64,000 bases of DNA. It comes from Halopseudomonas xinjiangensis. GTDB taxonomy: Bacteria > Pseudomonadota > Gammaproteobacteria > Pseudomonadales > Pseudomonadaceae. Position 1 is the first letter of the stretch; each line of letters begins with the position of its first letter. The translations under genes and the position numbers were made by a program. Positions 52,286 to 62,082 of this stretch are shown piece by piece. The stretch covers positions 1 to 64,000 of the forward strand of contig DRFO01000030.1 of NCBI GenBank assembly GCA_011050525.1, given 5' to 3'. Below the pieces are notes generated by a model. That model ran no database searches. It worked only from the letters and a program-made list of their open reading frames with translations, and had not been told where the DNA came from.

Positions 52286-52603
52286 ATGGAATGCCCAGCA
52301 TGTGGTTATGCTCATGGCTATACTGAAGGACAGCGTCCATCCTGTAGCGTCTGCGGTATCTACTACCACGATCAATTGGCGCGGAAGTTCGCAGAAGCAA
52401 GAGCCCCCATTGCCCAATCCCTGGCTACACAGCCTACAGCAGCGCCGCGTGCTTCGGTCAGGAGCTTCGGCCAGCGTTTCGGTTTTTACTGTGCGGCCGT
52501 GATGCTTACCGTGTTAGGTGTCAGCTCCTGCATGAAAGCGGGCAGTTCGCCCTCGGCAGCCGTTCCGGCTGCAATCGCATCTCCTGAAGCCGTCCAGAGC
52601 TAG
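52286..52603 (+). CDS. small zinc-ribbon membrane protein
   Basis: A 105-residue protein with an N-terminal zinc ribbon (CPAC at residues 3-6 and CSVC at about 20-23), a Pro/Ala-rich linker, one membrane segment (about residues 66-84, FYCAAVMLTVLGVSSC) and a short Ala/Pro/Ser-rich tail. The start has AGGAG upstream. Function unknown; it is not part of the known pel operon but precedes it by 253 bp. Confidence 0.6.
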   Translation: MECPACGYAHGYTEGQRPSCSVCGIYYHDQLARKFAEARAPIAQSLATQPTAAPRASVRSFGQRFGFYCAAVMLTVLGVSSCMKAGSSPSAAVPAAIASPEAVQS

Positions 52604-52772
52604 TTCCTGCCTTCAATGTGCGCAGTGCTTGATTGCCCTTGTGACGACCCGCGAGCGCGGGTTGCCAGCGGCGTGCTTGAGTGCTTCTCCTGTGTAAAAG
52701 TCTTGCCAACTATCTATTAAGTTGCGGGCGCTTCAGCGCTACTGTTATCATTTTGACATCACATTTGGCAGA

Positions 52773-52786
52773 GACGTTTTATTGAC
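52773..52786. promoter_or_regulatory. candidate FleQ-type site upstream of pelA
   Basis: GACGTTTTATTGAC matches the FleQ consensus GTCAATAAATTGAC at 9 of 14 positions, including the whole right half ATTGAC. In P. aeruginosa FleQ and c-di-GMP control the pel promoter from such sites. It lies 71 bp upstream of pelA. Suggestive only. Confidence 0.35.
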
Positions 52787-52806
52787 GTTGGCAGGCTTTA
52801 TGGAAC

Positions 52807-52832
52807 CGGCAAGGCTTGTTTTATCCTTGCCG
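52807..52832 (+). promoter_or_regulatory. leader hairpin just ahead of pelA
   Basis: CGGCAAGG (52807-52814) pairs perfectly with CCTTGCCG (52825-52832) around a U-rich 10-base loop. It ends 11 bases before the ribosome-binding site AGGGAG (52844-52849), where it could influence translation. Confidence 0.5.
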
Positions 52833-52856
52833 TCACATGCCACAGGGAGTGTCTAA

Positions 52857-55670
52857 ATGGTTGGCAGGGTTTGTCGCCGACAGAGAAGGCGGGGCAGCCA
52901 GGCATGGGCAGCGTGGCTGATGGCGTTGTTGACGTTGCCGTTGTTTGCCCAAGCGCAGCAGGCTGGTCCTGCCAGTGTTGCGTTCTGGTATGCAGCGCAT
53001 CCCCCATTGCCGGAGCTGGTCCAGTTTGACTGGGTTGTGCTGGAGCCGGCCCATCTCGATAACAAAAATCTAACCTTTCTTGTTGATCAGGGTGTTCTGC
53101 CCTTTGCATACCTGTCTGTCGGCGAACTGGGCCAGTACGAGGCGGAGGTGGAACCTTCGCTGCTCGAAAGCGCCGCCAGCGAGGTTCGCAACGAGGCGTG
53201 GGAAAGTCAGGTAATGGACCTGACCCAGCCGGCATGGCGCCGCTATGTGTTGAAGCGGGCAGAGGAGCTCCACTCCCAAGGGTACGCCGGACTGTTTCTG
53301 GATACGCTGGACAGTTTCATGCTTCTTCCTGAGGCCAGGCACGTGCAACAGCGGGATGCGTTGGTTAGCCTGTTGCGTGATCTCAACCGCCGCTATCCGG
53401 ATCTGCGATTATTTTTCAACCGTGGGTTCGAGGTGATTTCCGATCTTCAAGGCATACCGGTGGCGGTCGCGGTCGAGTCCATTCATGCTGGCTGGGACCC
53501 GCTGGGTGGGGAGTATCGAGCGGTGCCGCCGGAAGATCGCGAGTGGCTGGCTGGCAAGCTCAAGCCGCTACAGGCCAGCAACATTCCTATTGTGGCCATC
53601 GAGTATCTACCACCGCAGCGCCGTGAAGAGGCCCGGCAACTGGCCAGTCGCCTGGTGGATGAAGGTTTTATTCCATTCGTCAGCACGCCTGAGTTCGACT
53701 ACCTCGGCGTTGGGTCTGTTGAGGTGGTGCCCCGTCGTATCGCGTTGCTCTACGATCCCCGTGAAGGTGAATTGTGGAAAAGCCCTGGTCACGTTTCCCT
53801 AGGCGGACTGCTGGAATATCTTGGCTACCGGGTCGATTATCTGGCCGTTGACGGCAATCTGCCGCGTCAGCGAGCCGCCGGTCTCTACGCCGGGGTAATC
53901 ATCTGGATGAGTAGCGGCTCGCCGCAGGACTCCTACGATTTCAACACCTGGATCGAAGCCCGGCTGGATGAGGAAGTGCCCCTCGCGTTCGTTGCCGGAC
54001 TGCCGATCGATAACGCCGCGCTGTTGCGCAGGCTGGGCCTTCGTTTGAGCAGTCGCCAGGTCGCCCAGGGCGCCCAGATACTTGAGCACGACGCCAGCCT
54101 TCTGGGCAGTTTTGAAGCGCCGCTGGTGCCGCGCACACGCGGGCTTCTCCCGGTATCCATGATGGACCACGGCCCGAGCGCGGCGCTGGTGATCACTGAC
54201 GGAGCCGGGGAGCAATACACACCGGTGGCGGTGGGCAAATGGGGCGGAATCGCGCTTGCGCCCTATGTCTACGAGGAAGGGGTCGATTCGCGCCGCTGGA
54301 TCCTTAACCCCTTTGCGTTTCTGCAGCGGACACTGCGTCTGCAACCGTTGCCTGCCCCCGACACCACGACCGAAAACGGCAGACGAATAGCTACGGTGCA
54401 TATCGACGGGGATGGCTTTCCGTCACGCGCTGAAATGCCTGGCACTCCCTATGCCGGTCGATCGGTGCTGGAAATGTTTATCCAGCCGCACCCGTTGCTG
54501 ACTTCCGTCTCGGTGATCGAAGGAGAAATTGGACCCCGCGGGATGTTTCCGTATCTGGCGGCTGAACTTGAGCCCATTGCCAGACGGATATTCGCCCTGG
54601 ATAAGGTCGAGGTCGCGAGTCATTCGTTCAGCCACCCCTTCTACTGGCAGCCGGACAAGGCCAGGCTGCGCGAGGATTTTCAGCCGCAATACGGGCTCAA
54701 CATGGCCATACCCGGCTATGAGACCCTCGATTTCGAGCGCGAGATCATCGGTGCGCGGGATTATATCAACAGTCGTCTCACCACCCCCGAAAAGCCGGTG
54801 AAAATGATCTTCTGGTCGGGCGATGCGCTGCCGGACGCTGCGACTGTCCGCTTGGCGTACGATGCCGGGCTGCTAAATGTGAATGGAGGCGCGACCTCCA
54901 TTACCAGGGCCGACCCCTCGCTCACCAAGATTTATCCCCTGTTGCGGCCAACCGACGGCGGCTTGCATGTCTATGCGCCCATCATCAACGAGAATCTTTA
55001 TACCAATCTCTGGCAGGGGCCGTATTACGGTTTCCGCAATGTCATCGACACCTTTGAGCTGACCGATGCACCGCGCCGTTTGCGGGGGCTACATCTTTAT
55101 TACCATTTTTATTCCGGAACCAAACAAGCGTCCATCAAGGTAATGGACGGGATTTATCAGCACATGCTGGACCAGCAACCGATTTCGTTGTGGATGAGCG
55201 ATTATGTTCGCCGCGTCCACGGGCTTTATTATTCGAGCCTTGCGCGAACCACTGACGGCGCCTGGCAAGTACGATCCCTGCAGGGAATGCGTACCCTTCG
55301 TCTTGATCCTGCTTTGGGCTGGCCTGATCTGGTTGCCTCCAAGGGGGTCGCAGGGGTGCGTGAGCTTCCGCAGGGGCGATACATCCACCTGAGCGGGGAC
55401 CAAGCGTTGCTGGTGCTTAGACCGGAGCGAGACCCTGCGCCAGCCCTTGAACAGGCGAATATACCGCTGACCCAATGGCGATACCTGAATGAACGGCAGG
55501 TGCGCTTCTCCTTCGCCGGTGAGTTTCCGCTGAGGTTCTCCGTGCGCTCGGCTACGCCCTGTCGTGTTGAACTGACCGCGCAACGTATCAACGGGCGGGC
55601 TGCGGATGGCCTGTGGCATTTTGAACTACCCAACAGGCGGGTGAGCGATGCGCAACTCATCTGCGAGTAA
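52857..55670 (+). CDS. pelA: Pel polysaccharide deacetylase/hydrolase PelA
   Basis: A 937-residue periplasmic enzyme with an N-terminal signal peptide ending at about AQAQ. The hydrolase domain (about residues 40-290) has E207 at the position of the known catalytic glutamate (P. aeruginosa E218). The deacetylase domain has D517 (HIDGDG) and H589/H593 (SHSFSH), at a constant offset of 11 from the known D528, H600 and H604. PelA removes acetyl groups from the GalNAc-rich polymer, making it cationic, and can cleave it. AGGGAG precedes the start. Confidence 0.96.
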   Translation: MVGRVCRRQRRRGSQAWAAWLMALLTLPLFAQAQQAGPASVAFWYAAHPPLPELVQFDWVVLEPAHLDNKNLTFLVDQGVLPFAYLSVGELGQYEAEVEPSLLESAASEVRNEAWESQVMDLTQPAWRRYVLKRAEELHSQGYAGLFLDTLDSFMLLPEARHVQQRDALVSLLRDLNRRYPDLRLFFNRGFEVISDLQGIPVAVAVESIHAGWDPLGGEYRAVPPEDREWLAGKLKPLQASNIPIVAIEYLPPQRREEARQLASRLVDEGFIPFVSTPEFDYLGVGSVEVVPRRIALLYDPREGELWKSPGHVSLGGLLEYLGYRVDYLAVDGNLPRQRAAGLYAGVIIWMSSGSPQDSYDFNTWIEARLDEEVPLAFVAGLPIDNAALLRRLGLRLSSRQVAQGAQILEHDASLLGSFEAPLVPRTRGLLPVSMMDHGPSAALVITDGAGEQYTPVAVGKWGGIALAPYVYEEGVDSRRWILNPFAFLQRTLRLQPLPAPDTTTENGRRIATVHIDGDGFPSRAEMPGTPYAGRSVLEMFIQPHPLLTSVSVIEGEIGPRGMFPYLAAELEPIARRIFALDKVEVASHSFSHPFYWQPDKARLREDFQPQYGLNMAIPGYETLDFEREIIGARDYINSRLTTPEKPVKMIFWSGDALPDAATVRLAYDAGLLNVNGGATSITRADPSLTKIYPLLRPTDGGLHVYAPIINENLYTNLWQGPYYGFRNVIDTFELTDAPRRLRGLHLYYHFYSGTKQASIKVMDGIYQHMLDQQPISLWMSDYVRRVHGLYYSSLARTTDGAWQVRSLQGMRTLRLDPALGWPDLVASKGVAGVRELPQGRYIHLSGDQALLVLRPERDPAPALEQANIPLTQWRYLNERQVRFSFAGEFPLRFSVRSATPCRVELTAQRINGRAADGLWHFELPNRRVSDAQLICE

Positions 55671-58600
55671 ACCGGTAAGTCTGCTGAGGCCCTGGACGCT
55701 GGCGCTCTCAACCGCCGCCATGGGTGGTCTGCTGGTACTCACCTACAACAGTGAAGAAGTCTTCCTGCCGGACGGTCAGCGCCCTGATGCGGTCTCGGCA
55801 AACTATGCCGAATTGCTTCTTAGCGCCCGGCCTGGGGACGTCACGCTGCGTCTGGAACTGGTCGAACTGCTGGTCGAACTGGCCCAGTACGACCGTGCCC
55901 GGCTGCATCTGCTCAATTGGCCGGAGCCAGACCCGCTGCTGGCCGAATATTATCGTCTTACCATCGACGGCCTGGTGGCGCTACACGCCGGGGATGCGCA
56001 GAGGCTCGCCTGGACACGGACGCAGCTATTCAATTTTGATCGCAGCGGGCTACCAGCACACCGGCTACAAAAGTTGGCGGAGCTGGCGTTACGCATGGAA
56101 ATGCCCTGGTTGGCGGCGGATGTCTTCCATGATCTGTCGCAACGTCTTCCGGAACAGCGTGTAGAAAACCTTAAGGCAGCCTCTCGCTGGTATCTGGCAA
56201 GCAATCAACCGGGCAAGGCCAGCATGATCTATCTGGATCTGCTGGCGACCAGCGACAAGTTGGCTGACGGGCCAGACTATCTGCGTCTGGCCTACGACGC
56301 CCTGCTGGCAGTGGGCGCCGATGATCACGCGTCACGGCTCCTGACTGACGAACTGCATCTACTTAGCGCTTCAGAGTCCGATGCAGCATGGCTGAAGCAG
56401 GGCGTGCGCGTCGCTACCAATGCGTTACGTTACGATCTGGCAGAGCAAATTCTCCGCCACTGGCAAGCGTTGCAGCCAAACAATGCCGAGGTGCTTGCGG
56501 CCGAATTTCGCATGCGCCTGGCCTCGGGAGATATTCACGACGCGTGGAGGGTCGGACAGCTGCTGCTGGCGATGCGCTCCGAAGATCTCGAATTGCTCCA
56601 AGACATGGCCCGCCTGGGTGAATGGACCGGGAATAATCCGCAAGCGCTGAGTTACTGGATTCGTTATCTCGATCTGCGTGAGGATCCCGCGGTCAGAGAG
56701 CACGCCTGGCGCCTTGCCTTTCAGGTCTACGACTTCGACCGTGGAATCGCGCTGTTGGTGGGTCAATCCCCATCCCAACGCCTAAGCGACGAAAAACTGG
56801 ATGCGCTTATCTACGCGCAGGAGTCACGCGGCACGCCCGATCAATCTGAGGAGTGGTTGCGCAACTATTTGCATAGTCATCCGGGGCACCGTCTTGCGTG
56901 GCTGCGTCTGATTCAGAACCTTGAAAATACTCATCAGCACGGTGCTGAAGCCGATATCTGGCAGGCCATGGCAACCCATTTCCCATTGAGTACCGTGGAA
57001 CGGATTGATTGGGCCAGCCTGCATTGGAAGTTGTACCAGCCGCAGCTGGCCTGGACGGTACTGAATGCGAATAACCACAATGAAGCCAATCCCGATTATT
57101 GGCGCACCCTGGCGGGTCTGGCCTGGGATTTGGAAAAAGACCAAGCGCTGCATGCTGCTTACGAACGGATGCTCGAAGAAGGAATAACGCTGACCTTCAG
57201 TGAAGAAACGCAACTGATGGGCTTTTACCGGGAAGTGGAACCCCGGCGTGCCCTCGAGATGCAGGTGGCAAGCTGGGAGCGAACCGGCGATGTTCGTCGG
57301 CTTGTCGACTCGCTTGATCTGGCGCAGACCTTGGCTGATAAGGACCTGTTGGGTGCGCTGTTGGAAAATGCTGGTTCCAGTCCATCGGCCATGGCCCATC
57401 CAGGCGTATTGCTTGCCCGTGGAGCCTTTGCAGAGCTTGAAAACCGCACCAGCGACGCTGAGCTGATATACAAATCGGGCCTGGAGCGCTTTCCCAACGA
57501 TTCACTGATTCGTGAGCGGTTGCTGTGGTTTTACATTGACCATAGCCGTCATGCCGAGCTCCCCATGCTGTTGCATAAATGGCGCCCCTTCGCCGCGCGC
57601 AGCGGTTCGCTCTGGCTGCCGTTTGCAACAGCCAATCAGCTGCTCGGTCGTCACGATCAGGCGCTGGCATGGTTCCGCCGATACCTGCGTTCTAATCCGA
57701 ACGACTGGCTGGTTCAAGCCGCTTACGTCGATGCGCTGGAGGCCTCTGGGCGGTTCGACCAGGCACAACGATTGCGCCGAGCACTTGCTGCCAACATCAA
57801 GCTGGAACCTGGCAGCGGGTCGCCGGAGCGCTATGCCGTCTGGTTACGTTTGTTTGCAGCAGCCTATTCGCCACGGCAGGCTCAGGGCATCGCGTTGCGC
57901 TGGCAGGATGGGTCTACCGCGATGCTACAGCTGTGGTTCGACAGGTTGATTTACCAGTTGGAAAGCACCAATCAGGAAACACAGAAGGATCAGTGGCTGG
58001 CCTGGGGGCGCGCGCGAGGCCTGAAAATTGATCGCTACGACCATATTCAGGAAGCATTGCGCACCTATAACCGGGCGACGTTGCAAAGCCTGTTGGCAAA
58101 TTCAGACCTCGATCCTGCGCAGCGCGTAGAGGCGCTTAACCGGCTCGGGCGGTCAGGCCAGGCGCTGGGCACGGCGTTGTCGGGACTTGGCCACAACCAG
58201 CCCGGCGTAATCCGCGAGCAGCTACGGCGCCAGGCGGTCGAGCTACACCAGCGCAAGCCTCAGGGTTTGCAGCTGAGCTGGGGCAGGCAGGACTTTGGTG
58301 GACTGAAGATTCGCGGTCCGAAGATGACGCTGGCGCGCAACCTGGGCAATGACTGGTACGCCAGCCTGGTTCTGAGCCAGGTCCATTATCAGGCTGATTC
58401 CGTCGATCTGGCGGTGATCGGCCCGGAACGAAATCTGGAGCTGTTGCTGGGTCGCGAGCTTGAGAGCGGCGGGGTAAGCCTTACGGTGGACTTGAGCATC
58501 AGGAACGATCAGGACCGTCATGGTTTTGGTGTGTCCCGGAGCTGGCAGCTGACTGCGAATGATCAGTTGGCACTGGGCATCGACTGGCAGCGCGAGAGTA

Positions 58601-59205
58601 GGGAAAGCGGGCTGATGCGAGCCCTGGGCGCGCAGGATTCGCTGTGGCTGGCTGGCCGTCATGGTTTTACTGCGCGTGACCAGTTCTCCTGGTCGCTGGC
58701 CCACAGGCGATACGAAACACGTTACGGCGAAGCGCTGGGCAATGGCCGGGCGCTGAGCATGGAGCTGACGCAGGTGCAGGAGTTCGACAACCCCACCTGG
58801 GTGACCCGCACGGGTATCGACTATCAGCGCAACGATCTGCGTAACGGGCAATTGCTCGATTTGCTAGGCGACGCAGCCAGCCCGCTACGACTCGATCAGG
58901 CAATACCCCAGGCGCTGCTGCAAGAAGAATACGGACGGTTCTACGTCGGCAGTTCACTGCACCGGGGCTTTCCCGGCGCGCTCAACCGATCACATCCGCA
59001 ATACACCTGGCTGATCGACGTGCTGGCGGGCTGGCAGTGGACCGACAGCACTTTTACCTATGGGATTAACGCGGGCGTGGGGGCTGAGTTAGTCGGAGAC
59101 GACGAACTGGCTTTTACCGTCGGGTATCAGTCCGCTCCCCGAGGGGGCGAAGGCGAGCCCGGCGGCACACTCAATTTGATTTACAGCACACGTTTCGGAC
59201 GCTGA
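55648..59205 (+). CDS. pelB: Pel outer-membrane export porin PelB
   Basis: A 1185-residue protein, the length of known PelB. A membrane anchor near the N-terminus is followed by a long helical TPR-rich periplasmic region (about residues 60-850) and a C-terminal beta-barrel with alternating aromatic strands ending NLIYSTRFGR. The TPRs bind PelA and the barrel exports the polymer. The start lies 23 bases inside pelA. Confidence 0.95.
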   Translation: MRNSSASKPVSLLRPWTLALSTAAMGGLLVLTYNSEEVFLPDGQRPDAVSANYAELLLSARPGDVTLRLELVELLVELAQYDRARLHLLNWPEPDPLLAEYYRLTIDGLVALHAGDAQRLAWTRTQLFNFDRSGLPAHRLQKLAELALRMEMPWLAADVFHDLSQRLPEQRVENLKAASRWYLASNQPGKASMIYLDLLATSDKLADGPDYLRLAYDALLAVGADDHASRLLTDELHLLSASESDAAWLKQGVRVATNALRYDLAEQILRHWQALQPNNAEVLAAEFRMRLASGDIHDAWRVGQLLLAMRSEDLELLQDMARLGEWTGNNPQALSYWIRYLDLREDPAVREHAWRLAFQVYDFDRGIALLVGQSPSQRLSDEKLDALIYAQESRGTPDQSEEWLRNYLHSHPGHRLAWLRLIQNLENTHQHGAEADIWQAMATHFPLSTVERIDWASLHWKLYQPQLAWTVLNANNHNEANPDYWRTLAGLAWDLEKDQALHAAYERMLEEGITLTFSEETQLMGFYREVEPRRALEMQVASWERTGDVRRLVDSLDLAQTLADKDLLGALLENAGSSPSAMAHPGVLLARGAFAELENRTSDAELIYKSGLERFPNDSLIRERLLWFYIDHSRHAELPMLLHKWRPFAARSGSLWLPFATANQLLGRHDQALAWFRRYLRSNPNDWLVQAAYVDALEASGRFDQAQRLRRALAANIKLEPGSGSPERYAVWLRLFAAAYSPRQAQGIALRWQDGSTAMLQLWFDRLIYQLESTNQETQKDQWLAWGRARGLKIDRYDHIQEALRTYNRATLQSLLANSDLDPAQRVEALNRLGRSGQALGTALSGLGHNQPGVIREQLRRQAVELHQRKPQGLQLSWGRQDFGGLKIRGPKMTLARNLGNDWYASLVLSQVHYQADSVDLAVIGPERNLELLLGRELESGGVSLTVDLSIRNDQDRHGFGVSRSWQLTANDQLALGIDWQRESRESGLMRALGAQDSLWLAGRHGFTARDQFSWSLAHRRYETRYGEALGNGRALSMELTQVQEFDNPTWVTRTGIDYQRNDLRNGQLLDLLGDAASPLRLDQAIPQALLQEEYGRFYVGSSLHRGFPGALNRSHPQYTWLIDVLAGWQWTDSTFTYGINAGVGAELVGDDELAFTVGYQSAPRGGEGEPGGTLNLIYSTRFGR

Positions 59206-59232
59206 ACGAAGAAGACAACAGGAGATATCACC

Positions 59233-59751
59233 ATGCAATCCATACGTAGCCTGACACTGGCGCTAGCGACAATGCTAGTGGCCAGTTGCACCAGCTTTAC
59301 CGGCCCCGATAGCCCGACCTTGCCGCGCGACGCCCGCTGGGGGCTGGTGCCTTTGGTCAACTATTCACAAACCCCGCAAGCCGGAGAGCGCAGCGAACAG
59401 ATACTGCTTAGTGCGCTGAGCGCCAAGGGCTTGCGGCCGCGTGTCTATCCCTTCGTCCAACAGGGCGACATGGTCTTGATGGACGACCGCGAACGCCTGG
59501 CAAGCGCAATGGATTGGGCTCGTCAGGAAGAGCTTGAGTACGTAATTAGCGGCAGCGTCGAGGAGTGGCAGTACAAGAACGGGCTTGATGGCGAGCCGGC
59601 AGTGGGTATCAGTCTTCGAATTCTGGACCCCGCTTCCGGGCAGGTCCTCTGGAGCAATAGTGGCGCCCGGGCTGGTTGGTCAAGGGAGAGCCTGGCCGGT
59701 ACCGCCCAGCAGGTACTGGATCAACTGGTCGACGAGTTGCGGCTTGACTGA
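59233..59751 (+). CDS. pelC: Pel lipoprotein PelC
   Basis: A 172-residue lipoprotein, the same length as known PelC, with lipobox VASC and Cys19 as the lipidated residue. In the known system a PelC ring at the inner face of the outer membrane guides the polymer into PelB. The start has AGGAG upstream. Confidence 0.96.
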   Translation: MQSIRSLTLALATMLVASCTSFTGPDSPTLPRDARWGLVPLVNYSQTPQAGERSEQILLSALSAKGLRPRVYPFVQQGDMVLMDDRERLASAMDWARQEELEYVISGSVEEWQYKNGLDGEPAVGISLRILDPASGQVLWSNSGARAGWSRESLAGTAQQVLDQLVDELRLD

Positions 59752-61115
59752 TGATTGACTCTCCGCACAAGGACTATAGCCTGGCCCCACGAGCCAGCGG
59801 TGTGGGTTCGTGGCTTGAAACAGTCTCGCTGACGGCCCTGGCGATCGGACTGGGCTTGTGGTTGACTCCCAACGACCCATTGCAGACTGGGGGGTTTCCC
59901 TGGGCACTTCTGGCTCCCTTGCTGGTCGGCGTCCGTTACGGGTTCGTCAAGGCTCTGGCCAGTGCGGCCATTCTGGTAGCGACGCTGCTGGTGCTTCGCA
60001 ATGGCGGGCTGCCTGCTTATGAAGTCATGCCGGCGAAATACATTATCGGCACGCTGGTGAGCAGCATGTTGGTCGGCGAGTTCCGCGATCTGTGGGAGCG
60101 TCGTCTTCAGCGCCTGCAAATGGCCAATGAGTATCGGCAGTATCGGTTGGACGAGTTCACCCGCGCGCATCAGATTCTGCGTATTTCCCACGACAGGCTG
60201 GAGCAGAGGGTCGCCGGCAGTGACCAGAGCCTGCGCAGCTCGCTGCTCATCTTGCGTGAGCGGATGCGGGAACTGGAAGAACACAAGGAGGCGCTGACTT
60301 CGCTTGCCGAGCCTATTCTGGCCCTGCTGGGACAATACGGCTCGCTACGGGTCGCAGCGCTTTATCTGGTGGAAAACCGCGAACGGCTGGCACCCATGCC
60401 ACTGGCGGCGATGGGTGAAATGGCAGAGCTCGACAGTAATGATCCGTTGGTTCGTCTGTGTATCGAAAAAGGTGACCTGGTTAGTGTTCGCGAAGAGTTC
60501 ATCGAGCGGGGAGAGCACCGCAGCTTTTCTTCACTCCAGGCCTGTGTTCCGCTAATCGATACGGAGGACAATCTGCTGGCGATACTGGCGATACGCAAAA
60601 TGCCCTTCTTCGTCTTCAATGACCGCACCCTGAGTCTGCTCGCCTTGCTGGCTGGCCATGTTGCAGACCTTCTGCAAAGCGACGCGAAGGCCCTGAAGCT
60701 GGACGACGCTGACTCGCAGAGCTTTTCGCAGCAGTTGCGACGCGCGCTGATAGATGTGGAGCAGCATAACCTGTCGGGCAGCCTGATCGTGCTGGAACTG
60801 AATGAGCCGAATGAACAGCTGATGCGCGTGTTCGCTGACAGCCAGCGAGGTCTTGATCTGCAGCTGCGGGTGCGCAACGGTCGAGGCCGCGATTGCGTGC
60901 TGATCCTGATGCCCCTGACCTCCGCTGAAGGGGCGAGGGGTTATATCAAGCGCCTCGAGCAGTTGCTCGCGGAGCGGTTTGGCCAAAACCGTGGCTTTAC
61001 GGAGCTGGGTCTGCACCTGATGCATTACGAGCTGGAACCGTCCGGAAACCGTGCCGGTCTCCTCCATTTTCTGTTTACCGAGTGCGCGCTGAATGACCGT
61101 CAAGTGGCTATTTAG
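59751..61115 (+). CDS. pelD: c-di-GMP receptor PelD
   Basis: A 454-residue inner-membrane protein with about four membrane segments in residues 25-110, a coiled coil, a GAF domain (about 180-310) and a degenerate GGDEF domain. R366-G-L-D369 is the RxxD inhibitory-site motif that binds c-di-GMP in P. aeruginosa PelD, and R396 fits the third contact. No active GGDEF signature is present, so it is a receptor, not a cyclase. Its ATG overlaps the pelC stop by one base. Confidence 0.95.
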   Translation: MIDSPHKDYSLAPRASGVGSWLETVSLTALAIGLGLWLTPNDPLQTGGFPWALLAPLLVGVRYGFVKALASAAILVATLLVLRNGGLPAYEVMPAKYIIGTLVSSMLVGEFRDLWERRLQRLQMANEYRQYRLDEFTRAHQILRISHDRLEQRVAGSDQSLRSSLLILRERMRELEEHKEALTSLAEPILALLGQYGSLRVAALYLVENRERLAPMPLAAMGEMAELDSNDPLVRLCIEKGDLVSVREEFIERGEHRSFSSLQACVPLIDTEDNLLAILAIRKMPFFVFNDRTLSLLALLAGHVADLLQSDAKALKLDDADSQSFSQQLRRALIDVEQHNLSGSLIVLELNEPNEQLMRVFADSQRGLDLQLRVRNGRGRDCVLILMPLTSAEGARGYIKRLEQLLAERFGQNRGFTELGLHLMHYELEPSGNRAGLLHFLFTECALNDRQVAI

Positions 61116-62082
61116 CAGCGCGCTGGTCTTCGAGGCCAGCAGTTGGGCGGCCCTGATGAGCAACCCCACGATAGCGGAGGGGTTGATGCTGTCCGTGTTG
61201 CCCCATGCGGCGGCCTGTGTGCTGCTGACCGTTGCGCTGTGGTTGCTGTTACCGGGCCGTTATCGTCGGCCGCTGCCCTGGGCCCCACTGTTTCTGTTCA
61301 GTATCGCCTTTTTCATCCCTCTGCTGGGCGCTATCGGTGTGGTCGCCGCGGTGTTCCCGGCGCTGTACACCCAGCGCCGCCATGAAGAGCAGGTATGGCA
61401 GGCAACGGGAGTGCCGGCGTTGCCTTTCCGTCCCCTGGAGCAGCGAAAATCCCCGATGTTTCAGGATGGCGGCTTGCAGGATGTGCTGCACCTGGCCAGC
61501 GATCCGGAACAACGTCTGACGGCGCTTCTGGCAACGCGGCGCATGGCTGGCCATGAGGCCGTGCCGATTTTGAAGCTGGCGTTGCGCGACCCGGCCGATG
61601 ATGTCCGCCTGCTCGCCTATTCGATGCTGGATCAGAAGGAAAGCCGTATCAACCAGCGTATTGAAAAGCTCCTGGCGCGCCTCGAAGAGGTCTCCGAAGA
61701 GGCTCGAGCCCCGCTGCACGCGGGTTTGGCGCGTTGGTACTGGGAATTGGCCTATCTTGGGCTGGCCCAGGGCAGCGTGCTGGACCATATACTGGCGCAG
61801 GCTCAGGAGCACAGCGAAAAGTCACTGTCGATAGAAGACAATCCGGAGCTCGAGTTGCTGAGCGGACGTATCGCGCTGGAGCAGGGTGACCTGGATCAGG
61901 CCCGATTATGTTTTGATCGGGCAGAAGAGGGCGGAATTGCCTTTCCCAAGGTCGCCCCGTTTTTGGCAGAAGCCGCGTTTCTGTCGGGTAATTACGCAGC
62001 GGTTCCCGCCCTGCTCGCCCGATTACCCGAAGAAATGCTCAGACGGCCGCCATTCGCGGCGCTGAAGAGGTACTGGGCGTGA
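61093..62082 (+). CDS. pelE: Pel inner-membrane TPR protein PelE
   Basis: A 329-residue protein with two N-terminal membrane segments (about residues 10-30 and 40-100) and a cytoplasmic TPR-like helical region (about 150-325). PelE joins PelD, PelF and PelG in the inner-membrane synthase. It starts 23 bases within pelD, and its TGA overlaps the pelF GTG. Confidence 0.93.
   Translation: MTVKWLFSSALVFEASSWAALMSNPTIAEGLMLSVLPHAAACVLLTVALWLLLPGRYRRPLPWAPLFLFSIAFFIPLLGAIGVVAAVFPALYTQRRHEEQVWQATGVPALPFRPLEQRKSPMFQDGGLQDVLHLASDPEQRLTALLATRRMAGHEAVPILKLALRDPADDVRLLAYSMLDQKESRINQRIEKLLARLEEVSEEARAPLHAGLARWYWELAYLGLAQGSVLDHILAQAQEHSEKSLSIEDNPELELLSGRIALEQGDLDQARLCFDRAEEGGIAFPKVAPFLAEAAFLSGNYAAVPALLARLPEEMLRRPPFAALKRYWA

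Noticed and set aside
52706..52723. Sigma-70 promoter TTGCCA...TATTAA ahead of pelA
   Set aside because: The spacing between the two boxes is far too short.
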